Shown: positions 1 to 9,464 of the stretch, in pieces
Numbering within the stretch: position 1 is the stretch's first letter
Layout of the letters: each line of letters begins with the position of its first letter
Source: Mucidula mucida
Taxonomy: Eukaryota; Basidiomycota; Agaricomycetes; Agaricales; Physalacriaceae
Reading direction: 5' to 3'
Assembly (NCBI GenBank): GCA_015501055.1
Contig: JADNYV010000008.1
Location: forward strand, 310,001-374,000
Length of the DNA: 64,000 nucleotides
Program-made: the position numbers and the translations under genes
Notes under the pieces: generated by a model
Told to the model about the DNA's origin: nothing
What the model saw: only the letters and a program-made list of their open reading frames with translations
The model's database searches: none

Positions 1-1050
1 GAGATGCCCGTGGTGCCTATAGAACTCTTTACTTCGTGGAGATGGAGAAACGTGGCGATAATGACCGGTGCGCAGAAGTGTACACAACTCTAACCGCCGG
101 TTGATCAATCTGTACAGCGATGAGGACATTGACGTTCTTCCATCTTTTTGGAATCACGTTCTACCTCGTTAGTGTGTATCACGAGTTATCATCTGTCTCA
201 AGTTGTTGCTAATTTCATGAAATCAGTGTTCCTCCAAGTCATGTCATTCTCTCAAGTCGTTTCGTCGGTCTTGATCGTGCCATATTTGTTACTCGCATCA
301 ATATCTAGCGTATCGACGACCTACATCATGCCGTATTGCAAAGGCGAAATGCGGTTGCGGGCATTGTTTGTGATGCCTTTGGGAATATTGATAACGGGAC
401 TGGTATGGTGTGTGCCGCTTCGCTTGATCATTCTGACGTTGTGCGCCAGGCCTTGCTTTCCACGTTGGACGAGACAAGCTCGTTGGGACGCATTGTAGGC
501 TATACTTTACTTGTTGGACTTGGTTTCGGATCTGTACGTGAAATCCCAGTGCATCGAGAATTGATATCAAATAGACACGCTTGCTAGGCTACGCAAACAT
601 CCATGGTAATTCCACAGCTTGGCCTCCCGACAAAGTATCTTTCGACAACGACTGCCCTGCTTGGTACGGCTCCCGTTCTTGGTGGTACACTTGGAGTAGC
701 GATATTAGGAACAGGTATTTGAAGAACTCTATAATGATTCTCTCAAGCTCATTGTCTACATAGCGATCAACAACATTTACCGCCATACTCTATCCAGCAC
801 TCCGTACGCTTCCGTCCTAGTCGACTTGAATCCCAACTCTGTGGTGGAAACACTGTCTCAGCTCGTGAAGACCAGCTCGGAATACCAGGCGGTGGTCAGC
901 GCGTACGTGACTGCATGGCAAAAAGGATGCTGGGTCCTCGTTGGCGTGGCCGCATTGGAACTGGTGATGTGCTTGGGGCTCAAAGCCGTGACATTCGATG
1001 AGGGTTTGGAGGAAAAAGAGGAAACACCATCCGCGCCCCTAGCTGTATGA
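1..1050 (+). CDS. MFS transporter, 3' part (5' end outside the window)
   Basis: This is the C-terminal half of a fungal multidrug-type major facilitator with about 14 helices, which would export small molecules across the plasma membrane. It is read as spliced exons. An early exon (about 1-80) codes a stretch like IPIELFTSWRWRNVAIMTG. A middle exon (about 500-715) codes hydrophobic segments including LPTKYLSTTTALLGTAPVLG, the glycine-rich helix typical of this family. The last exon begins near 765 and runs to TGA at 1048-1050; it holds the final helix (AWQKGCWVLVGVAALELVM) and a Glu-rich cytosolic tail. Exon borders before 500 are uncertain because several short introns break the frame, so I cannot exclude a damaged gene. 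The family call rests on the pattern of late helices and loops; the substrate cannot be told. Confidence 0.6.
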
Positions 1051-2323
1051 TCAGCGTAGTAGGATCAGGTTCATGCAATCCCTCAAAGGCGGTGGTTATT
1101 GATTGGCACTAAGAAAACACCAGGTGGATTCCCGGCGCTAAAATCTACTAGAAGACACCGCTCAGACGAAGCAGTCAAGTATTTGCAAGGACACTGATCG
1201 TAAGGTTGTTGAGGAATAGTATATCTGGGAGAGCATGGCAAGCGAGGTTTTAATTTAGCCATGCACCCTTGATTTATCGCTGACATACAGATCATGTTCT
1301 ACAGGAATTGGTTCGTCGACTGTGGTGGAGAAGAGAAAGAAACTCACAAGTTTTTAACTGCCTCGATTATGAGGGCTTTGACATCGCAGGCCAATCGTAG
1401 TCTGGAATCGTCGATGAGCGTGCCCGATTAAAGCCAGACTACAGCACCTTGCAAAGCAATGTGCACTCTCCACACTTTGCTCCGCTCGGGAATTCTGCTC
1501 AGGGTTGAGCCCAATTAGGAAGGTAATTCTACGCGCGATGTACAACGAAACCGTTGACGCGACCACACCGACTCTAGAAGTCCTAAGATAAGTTGAATGT
1601 TATAGTAAGGGTCTCTTGCCAGCTTCTGGTATGCTGCACCTTCAAGAACTGTGAGCATACACACAAGATTCGAATGAGATTCATTTCAGTAACTAGGTTA
1701 CACGTCCGGGTCTGAGCAGAAATGCTGAGCGGAGCAAACTGTGGAGAGTGCACATTGCTTTGCAAGGTGCTGTAAAGCCCGAGTCCTCAGTTAGCGTAGC
1801 CGACCAGGTGCCCGATCTCGATCAGTGCCCGAGCGAAGGTCCGAACTTCATCAGAAGGGCCACCGGGCCGACCTTCGATCATTTTACAAGTCAGCCACCA
1901 TCCTCACATCTCTACTATTATCGGTCTCTGCAGGACGTCGTCTCTTCGCATGCGGCCGTTGAGGGCTATTTGATGTTGGGCATGACCCCAGCAATACCCG
2001 GCTGCGAGCAGAACTCTAGATTCCTTTCTCTACTTGAGTCATTGCTCGTGTCTCTCGAGCATGTCAACGTTCAGTACCTGTCCTTCAAGTGTCCTGCAAG
2101 ACCTTCAACAGTTATCAAAATCTAACATGCGACTAGGTGAGTCATTCAGACTGCGCTACACCTTAATTGGTTGGCCGTCTTCGGTGGGCATGTTCAAACC
2201 CGAATATTGAAGTCGAATTTTAGCGTGGTACCCGAACCATGCCCGAACCTAACGGAATTGCCCGGCTCAGAAGTGCTCCACTAAATTGTCCCGTGCAGAG
2301 GGTGGGAACTCGTACTGGGATAG
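1051..2323. other. Intergenic region with hairpin-type repeat
   Basis: No coding signal I trust. It contains the long inverted repeat at 1440-1774, listed separately. From about 1775 to 2275 the DNA is rich in CCCGA/GCCCG words on the + strand, which looks like old repeat DNA rather than promoter. The open frames here are short and use non-ATG starts. Confidence 0.5.
1440..1774. repeat. 63-bp inverted repeat around a 209-bp spacer (MITE-like)
   Basis: The left arm 1440-1502 is the reverse complement of the right arm 1712-1774. The outer 48 bp match with one mismatch (1475), then come five unmatched bases (1488-1492), then ten matching bases. The arms start with TACAGCACCTTGCAAAGC. The flanks just outside (about 1429-1440 and 1773-1784) share a degenerate 12-bp direct similarity beginning TAAAGCC, which may be an old target duplication or chance. 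No transposase is inside. The structure would fit a miniature inverted-repeat element or a transcribed hairpin. Confidence 0.7.
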
Positions 2324-2329
2324 TATAAG
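2324..2329 (+). promoter_or_regulatory. TATA-like box of P450 gene 1
   Basis: TATAAG lies 41 bp before the ATG at 2365. The spacing is reasonable for a core promoter; there is no other evidence. Confidence 0.35.
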
Positions 2330-2364
2330 AGAGCTGTTGTTCCATTGCCCAACCACCATCTGCC

Positions 2365-4820
2365 ATGTCTTACCTGCGACATCTCCCTCCTGGACCAACA
2401 TACATCTTGAGCCAAGTGCTCCCTCCTATAGTTTTGCTTTCTTCAGTGACCTTCGCCTCAATCAACGTCTTCGACCGGTACAGCGAAAGCCGTGTTCCCG
2501 GCTGGATCTATCTCGCTGCTATCATATTCATTCATCCCCTCGCTCGGTCGTTCACGCTATGGCACAGACGATATGCTTGTCGACGCGATATGCTCGCCAA
2601 GGGCGCCATCGCTCCCCCAGTCGTCGACGCCAAGGGCCGAGACATCATAAACACGCTCGTCAGGACGTTCGCGACTGGATACCCAGGCGAGGCATACTGG
2701 TCCTGGGCTTTGCGCTACGGTAATATCTTTGCTTTGGATATCTTCTCAGAGAAGAGGGTATGATTTTGGCGCGCTCTTGCGTGAATCTCAATTAAAGCCT
2801 TGCATCGACAGATTGTCACAATGGAGCCCGAGCATGTGAAGGCCATCCTCGCGACGCAGTTCAACGAATTCGGGAAAGGTCCCCTTCAACTATCTCAATG
2901 GAGAGACCTTCTGGGAACGGGCGTCTTCACCTCCGATAGTATGCCGCACATGACTTACTGCTGATGTCGAATTGACTTATACCCTATAGGTGACATGTGG
3001 AAGTACGTCGGTATAGGTTCTCAGCCGACGTCAAGCTGACTTTGCGGCGCGTATAGATTCCACAGGAACATGACGCGACCTTTCTTCGGTAAAAATAGAA
3101 TTAGCGATTTCGACAACTTTGAAAAGCACACGTCAACAACGATTGCTCTCATGAAAGAGCGTCTTCGAGAAGGGCATCCTGTCGAATTCCAGGTGATTAC
3201 AATCTCTTACTTAAGACTGTCTCATTCAACTTTTTTTTCAGGACGCCGTATCACGATTCACCTTGGATTCAGCTACTGAATATCTCTTTGGCAAAGACGT
3301 CGAATCCTTGGCTGCTGGCATTCCTTATCCCGAGTCGTCAAACATTCGCAACTCCGATCACTTTGAGAATCACCCGTCAAACGTATTCGTCCGTGCATTT
3401 GTTCGAGCCCAGGAATTGATCTCCACTCGGACCAGATATGGTGGTCTGTGGCCGTTGAAGGAATTTTGGACTAACGAAGTCATACCGTTGCGGAGAACAG
3501 TGGATGAGTTCGTGGAGCCACTGCTTAGGGACGCCTACAAAAAGAAAGCTGCTGGGCAGTTGGAGAAAGTCGGGGAGCTCAGCCTTGTAAGCAACCTAGT
3601 CAACGTAACCGATGGTTTGTCATTTTGTATTTTGCATCTGTGCGCCCTTACTTACATATCTGCCCCTACAAGATGAGGTCATGATCAAGGACGAGTTGTT
3701 GAACATCCTGGTTGCTGGCCGAGATACTGTGAGTTCCTTGAGAAGTATGTCACTCCCACTAAGCGATGTATAGACAGCTTCCCTCATCACGTTCGGTGTA
3801 TATGCTCTCTGTAGGAACCAGGATGTCACCAGAAAACTTCGAGAGGAGATCAACGCTGTTGTCGGGAAAAGGGCACCGACTTACGAAGACATTCGTAATA
3901 TGAAGTACTTGAGAGCATTTCTCAATGGTTTGTGAAGGTTCTTCTCGACCATGCGCGACACTTAGTCTTCTTGCAGAAATCCTTCGTTTATATCCATCTG
4001 TGTGAGTAACTCAACGTTCGTCATCCTTTCACACTGCTCATTGTTGTCTAGGCCATTTGATTCTCGGTAAGGATCCAATGTACCCTCTGAAGACAGACAA
4101 ACTCAGCGATATTCGTGTCCAGCACGTCCAACGTCGCCACCACGCTACCAAACAAGGACGGACGTCCGTATTATGTCCCAAAAGACACCAAGTAACGATT
4201 TCGCCCCCCGCATCGCTTTGCTTACTAACCGAGCTTCAGAATCATTTATGCCCTTTTCTGGATGCATCGACGCACCGACTTGTGGGGTCCTACCGGTCAG
4301 AAAAATTCTATGCATGATCTTTTACGCTTTGCTGATTGCTGTCACAATCGCAGCACTCGACTTCGATCCGGATCGTTTCCTTGACCAACGCCTACAACAG
4401 TATCTGGTTCGCAACCCTTTCATCTTTATGCCTTTCAATGCCGGCCCTAGGATCTGCCTCGGCCAACAGGTAAGCTGCCTTGTTGGATACCAACCACAAC
4501 CACTTTACATAGCTTTTACAGTTCGCCTACAATGAGGCTTCGTATTTTCTCGTGCGCCTCCTCCAGAGTTTCTCGTCTTTCAGCATTTCCGAGGACGCTC
4601 AACTGCCGGAGTCTCGTCCGCCGAACGCTTGGTTTGAGGAAAAGATTCCGGGAGCTACCAAGGACAGAGATACCATCATGTTCGGAATGCACTTGACGAT
4701 GTATGCGAAGGTTTGTGCTTCATTGAGATTGAGTTTGCACAGCCTCTGACGATAGAGCAGGGCGGCATGTGGGTACGCATGAATGAGGATCAAGATGAGA
4801 GCAACGATAAAGATATTTGA
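2365..4820 (+). CDS. Cytochrome P450, CYP63-like (copy 1)
   Basis: A haem-thiolate monooxygenase of the CYP52/CYP63 clan. In white-rot fungi the CYP63 relatives oxidise alkanes, fatty acids and aromatics at the ER membrane. The N-terminus ([17 protein letters not shown]) has the PPGP start and hydrophobic anchors. The [20 protein letters not shown] segment is typical of CYP63. The I-helix shows AGRDT, followed by the ExxR of the K-helix (EILR), and the haem loop [15 protein letters not shown] is complete with its Cys ligand (about 4427-4470). About twelve exons; the first runs 2365-2757 and one at 2990-3002 has only 13 nt. The last exon ends at TGA 4818-4820 with an acidic tail. It appears intact. 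A paralogue with the same layout lies at 39.8-42.3 kb on the opposite strand. The substrate is unknown. Confidence 0.9.
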
Positions 4821-5275
4821 AGTCGAAATGTAAACGTTTGTGTCGGTGCAGCTTCGGTAGCGCTCATAGGTTTTTCTCACCACTATAGTAGTAACAAATT
4901 TCAATCTTTCCAATAAAAGCAAATGTGGGAAGGTATAACATCTCGACGATCTGTACGGCGCATTGCCTCGTGCACGAAACTACACAAACAAAATGGCAGT
5001 CCCTTTAATACAAGAGAAGCACAAACGAGAGGAACACGCTCAAGTTCCAAATTTCAAGCAGGCGACCAGCGCTCAGCGCTGAGCAAGGGTTGGGCACCCA
5101 CCAGCGACGACGACCAATGCGCGGAAATATCAAGGGATCGTTAGCCTGCGTAGCGGAAAAGACGCCGGGTCTTCGTCGGCATCATTTTGGAACGGGTGAT
5201 GTGCTGGGGTAAACCACCACAGAGGATACGAAGATGCCATCGGAACCCATGGTTGTATGATCCTTGCCGAGAATT
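4821..5275. other. Intergenic, between convergent P450 and ORC2 genes
   Basis: The space between the two 3' ends. I see no further gene, only short frames without domain character. Confidence 0.5.
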
Positions 5276-6589
5276 TCAGGTCGTCGACGGTAGGCCATTC
5301 AGGACGTTTGTCAGTCTTTCTTTGCGCAAAGGTATCCATAACTTCTCTATCCCCGAACTCCCTTGAGCGCTAACGATTAGCGAATGGTCTCTAAACTCGC
5401 CAAGCAGTTGTCGGAGCGACGTATCGGTCGTGGCGATAAATTGCTCTCGTGTCAACTTGAACAGCATACTGTACTCGATAGCGTAAGGTTGCATGTCGTT
5501 CGAGGCTGATGCGCCTGCATCCTCTACTGCCTCAAGCTGCTTTCGCGCCATTAGAGCGAAGAGCTTGAGGGCATTCTGGTTTACGGAAGCAAGGATGTGA
5601 GAGGCGGCCGTTTCCGAAATGTTGGCAGCGGCCTGTGGGCCATCCGCGCGTTGCTTACGCGTAGGCTGAGCACCGGATATAGATGACCGGTCAGCGTGGG
5701 CTAGTTCGACGTCGTACGGCGCGAGGGTGGTCAGGTCATGCCACAGCCACGAAAATTGTTCTCGGGACGACCAGATAAGAGGTGCAGAGACGTGGTCCAC
5801 GGATGCGATGATGTGTATGTGGGCAGCCGCAGCTAATGTCTCCAGACAAGCTTTGACCTTGGGAGTACGGAGGGAGGGGGAGTCGATGTTGTGAATGATC
5901 AGGTATAGATGCCGTTTCTGCGACTCGGAGAAGAATTCTGCGACCGCCTTGGACTGGCTCTCAATAGAGGAGCCCAAGGAGGCCTCATTCTTGTAACCCG
6001 GAAGGCTTTCGAGGGAAGTGAACATGTCTTTGATATTGAAAGACGTTTGGAAACCATTGACAACAACGACGTGTCCGTGCTTTGAACAGCGGTCGACAGC
6101 AAACTGATTTAGAATACTGCGCTTGGAGCCGTACCCATAGCAGAGCACGTTGAAGCCTTCACTAACTTGGCGCAGGATCTGAGTAAACAGCGAGTTCCGG
6201 ACTTTGTCGTCTGTCAAGAGAATAGACTGCATTTTCTTGTCGGACATGTCCTTGGTTGCTTCTGCATATTCCTGAGAGGATAGTGGAGGTATGATGGCGG
6301 AGAAGACGCTGGTAGAGGTCTGGGGACGCGCCGCAGAGTGCGTAAAGTACGCGTCAAAGGCGGCCTGCACGATGATGGGACCGACGTGATCGTCGTCTGG
6401 AGAGCGGATTTTTCGCTTTTTGCTGGGCGTCGTCGGAGCCTGCGTCTGCTCGTCATCGGAGCTGGCAGTGAGCTCGACATCGCTGTCGCTGTCGTCAGAT
6501 GCTGACTGCATGATGGCGTGAGGCACGATCGCTTGTTTGCCACCGACCACGATGATCTCGTCAGATGATGCATCCCAGAAACGCAGCAT
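5276..6589 (-). CDS. ORC2: Origin recognition complex subunit 2
   Basis: A subunit of the six-protein complex that marks replication origins in the nucleus. It has a single long exon. The first ~90 residues are acidic and Ser-rich with a basic stretch (TPSKKRKIRSP). The core then carries the ORC2 hallmarks: LLTDDKVRNSLFTQIL, the GYGSKRSILNQFA loop replacing a Walker A, and LYLIIHNIDSPSLR replacing Walker B. A winged-helix C-terminus follows (AASHILASVNQNALKLFALM and LLGEFRDHSLIVSA). The first ATG in frame is at 6589 (MLRFWDASSDE); the next is at 6511. With the 6589 start it overlaps the 5' end of the divergent homeodomain gene by 38 bp; with 6511 the two starts are 40 bp apart. The family assignment is firm; the start is not. 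Confidence 0.9.
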   Translation of the reverse strand: MLRFWDASSDEIIVVGGKQAIVPHAIMQSASDDSDSDVELTASSDDEQTQAPTTPSKKRKIRSPDDDHVGPIIVQAAFDAYFTHSAARPQTSTSVFSAIIPPLSSQEYAEATKDMSDKKMQSILLTDDKVRNSLFTQILRQVSEGFNVLCYGYGSKRSILNQFAVDRCSKHGHVVVVNGFQTSFNIKDMFTSLESLPGYKNEASLGSSIESQSKAVAEFFSESQKRHLYLIIHNIDSPSLRTPKVKACLETLAAAAHIHIIASVDHVSAPLIWSSREQFSWLWHDLTTLAPYDVELAHADRSSISGAQPTRKQRADGPQAAANISETAASHILASVNQNALKLFALMARKQLEAVEDAGASASNDMQPYAIEYSMLFKLTREQFIATTDTSLRQLLGEFRDHSLIVSAQGSSGIEKLWIPLRKERLTNVLNGLPSTT

Positions 6590-7523
6590 TATCCGAGCCA
6601 CGAAGCATCAACAGGAAGTACTGAGAGCAGCATACGAGGCAAATGGTTTAGAGCCCTTTAGTCCTGAGCACCGGCAGCGCCTCAGTCTTCAACTCAATCT
6701 GTATGTTCCGCTTCATTTTGACCTTTTTTATTACGCACTGCGTTACATAGACCTACCAACTGGTTGTCCAACTGGTGCGGCAGAGAAAAGAAGCGACTCC
6801 GCGAAAAGGATTCTCCTGCAATAGAGATTCTCCAATTCAAGCTCGAAACCGATGACACTGTCATTCCGCCGCCAACCAAGAAGAAAAAACGCACCCACAA
6901 AAAGGACTTAGCAAGTGAATCTTCGGCGTCTACAGATCCCTTCTCCAAGCCTCAAGACTCTTATCCTTCTGATACGAACACTGCCATAGTACCGTCTCAT
7001 CAATCCTTGCTCTATTCTTCTGGCACTCAACAAGTGTACCGTGAACCTTATCCTGTAGGATATTCGTGGTCTTGCATCGTCGGGAAGCTCAACTGTCTGA
7101 TTACATAGGTCTCAATGCTACAATCTTCCATACCTCTACCGAACTCCTATAACATGAATCCCGCACTAGAGGTAGACTAATATCAATGTGGGTCGTTCGA
7201 GCGCTGACCCCTTGCGACAGCCTCTGCAAACAACAAACCCTTCTGTTTATCGTCCTATCTCGCTGCCGTCGAATGCATACAACTCCGCTTCTGATGTATA
7301 TCGAGAATCATTCTGTTTCGCTTGAATACTGACCGCCTACACGCAGCTGTCTGATGCTTCTATCGCTCACTTAATGTCTCAAGCCGCACTTCTCAAGTAT
7401 CTTCCTGTCCTCCAAGACCCAACCGTCACCGACTCTCTCCTGGACGAACGTCTTGTACAACGTGATCCATTCCAAGCCGCGATCGGGCTCGTATATCTTT
7501 CTCGACGAGGCTCGCGCTGGTGA
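6552..7523 (+). CDS. Atypical homeodomain protein
   Basis: A likely nuclear transcription regulator. Exon 1 (6552-6700) and the start of exon 2 (from 6751) code a homeodomain-like fold: RATKHQQEVLRAAYEANG for helix 1, HRQRLSLQLNL for helix 2 and NWLSNWCGREKKRLRE for helix 3. The Trp of helix 3 is present, but the usual F49 is Cys and the DNA-contacting N51 position aligns with Arg. A basic PPTKKKKRTHKK stretch follows, a plausible nuclear localisation signal, then a Ser/Pro/Gln-rich region. Three more introns (about 7051-7108, 7172-7220, 7297-7346) lead to a last exon ending in RRGSRW and TGA 7521-7523. The annotated start is the first ATG; it lies head-to-head with ORC2. The target genes and any mating-type role are unknown, and the locus does not resemble a HD1/HD2 mating pair. 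Confidence 0.65.
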
Positions 7524-9372
7524 AATCGTCGTAAATAGGATCGTGACTAACCTGGTGTATATCACGCAATCGAAATTCTCGCAATTATCACCTGGTTGAG
7601 GCCACCCAATGCCGACACTGAAATCACCGTAGACAACGGTAAGCGTGTTTGGACGGAGACCAAACAAATCGCAGTGAATTCATCAAGACTCTCCTTAAGA
7701 GAGAAAGATTTCGGGTCAGTTAGCGACTACTCTACTCCGATATGCTTTATTGTCCAGACCGCAGAGCAAAGTACAATCTTTGCTTCGGAGAGTTCGACGT
7801 CCGGGTTTCAAATGCCAGAGGCGGCCAGTCAAACTAAATTTTTTCGCTGGTCCCACCATCTTTTCCGACAATGACATTCCTCATGAAACCCGACGCGTCC
7901 TTGCTTTTGGGCGCTGCAGTGAGCTCTTTCCGTAATGCCTCCGCAATTTCGGGCTGTTCGGGCGTCAAAATCAATGCAAACTTTGGACTCAATAACATTG
8001 GCATGTACACCACTGACACTGATTCTGATACAGCTTGGACGTCTGACACCTTGTTCGAGATTTGGCGCGATGGGCAGAATCCGACTAGGAATCGTATCGC
8101 ACACAAGGCTGCACGCCATCAATCTTGTGCCCCACTTCCATTTTGGGTTGTTATTTCTTAATCTTTGGGACGGACGGCTTTGCATCTACTCTACTCGACT
8201 CAGCAGTTCGTGTCTCCGAAGGCGGGGTAGTTCTGTCGTGTATCCGTAACGCGCTTTTGTGTAAGGATCAACAACTAGTACTCCTACGTTGTGTTCAATG
8301 ACCAGGGCCCCTAGCGTTAGCCTCTCGCTCAAACCTCTCGATATCGTCCGAGAGAATATGAACTATTCAAACCAGGAATTGTTTGGTCCGACTAACAACC
8401 AGGAACGTCTGATAGCATTTGAACTTTATGTTTGGCCCAGGCAACGCCGCTATAGACTTTCACACAGCGGCGACATGGCGCTGCGTAAGCCCTCCATCGA
8501 GATTGCACGTTCACAAGGGTGAACTTAGCTGGCTCTCCCTTGATAATCCTACGTTACGCAGGGAATAAGGTGCGGTTCGGCGACGAATGAGAGCGTGCTC
8601 AGAAGACTCGCTATAGGACGAAATGGTTTTTCGTCGTCTGCTAGGTCGACAAATGTGCGTCCTATCTGCTTTTCGCTCACCGTGCATAGTCTCACCGAGC
8701 TCAGTATGGTGAGCATCGCTTTCAATGCTACAGCCGTCGTTCCCGATGGCTCCCTCAGCCTCACGAAGACTGTAAGACAAAATCGAACTCAAGAGAACAA
8801 GAAGCGTCCACGTTTAGGCTTGGCACGTGCTATGAACAGCAAGACTGGCTATGTACTGCTCATTATTCTGCTCCTGTCACTGCAATTGATGCACATACGC
8901 ACCAGAACTTCACACCATACCTTCCAGAATTTAAGGCAGTGTAGCGGTACCGCAGATGTACGCCATTTCATCTGAGTCACCTTTGGTTTGTTGGCCGCTG
9001 TTTCTCCTCCGAAGGGGAGAAAGCGCGCTTCAGGATATGCCTACCTTGAACTCGAATGCCACAGACAAATTCAAATTACGTGGGAAACAAGGTACTTTGA
9101 ATTGCTCTAACTGAAATGCAGAGAGTTGTCTCAGTATCTCACGTGGCGAAGTATCAAGCGGTGCGTCTGATTACTCTATGCCTCGGTGCGGTGCCACATT
9201 CAAGTACGATTCGAAAAGGTCGATAAGAAGTATTGCAGTGTGCTTCTAAACGTTTTGAAAGGCGCATTGACGTGTCAAACTGAACACATTTACTGGGCAA
9301 GGCTCTCCAAGACCCAGTTCGTGCACTGCACCTCTGCCTCTCCATTTCTTCGTGACGGGTGCAACCGTTGGG
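7524..9372. other. Long region with decayed coding remnants
   Basis: No intact gene. Protein-like pieces occur in shifting + strand frames: LLDSAVRVSEGGVVLS (about 8190-8240), FMFGPGNAAIDFHTAATWRC (about 8430-8490) and MVSIAFNATAVVPDGSLSL (about 8705-8765). A minus-strand frame at 7834-8106 (LILTPEQPEIAEALRKEL) also looks protein-like. I do not recognise the families. The stretch 7980-8280 resembles 12290-12690 in front of oxidoreductase copy 2, so part of it belongs to the duplicated segment. From about 9265 it resembles the promoter of copy 2. Confidence 0.45.
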
Positions 9373-9378
9373 TATAAA
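9373..9378 (+). promoter_or_regulatory. TATA box of oxidoreductase copy 1
   Basis: GGTATAAAGCAGC is shared with copy 2 (12737-12742) and lies 92 bp before the ATG at 9465, against 87 bp in copy 2. The nearer in-frame ATG at 9387 is only 14 bp away, too close to be in the transcript, so 9465 is the better start. Confidence 0.6.
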
Positions 9379-9464
9379 GCAGCGCCATGTTCGATACTAC
9401 ATTCTCCATCCCAGGTTCTACATACCCACTTCTTCTTCTTCTTCTTCTCGACTTCAACTTCAAG

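Noticed and set aside
9387..9464. Upstream ATG of oxidoreductase copy 1 with a Leu-rich, signal-like start
   Set aside because: It lies 14 bp after the TATA box, comes from a CTT repeat and is not conserved in copy 2.
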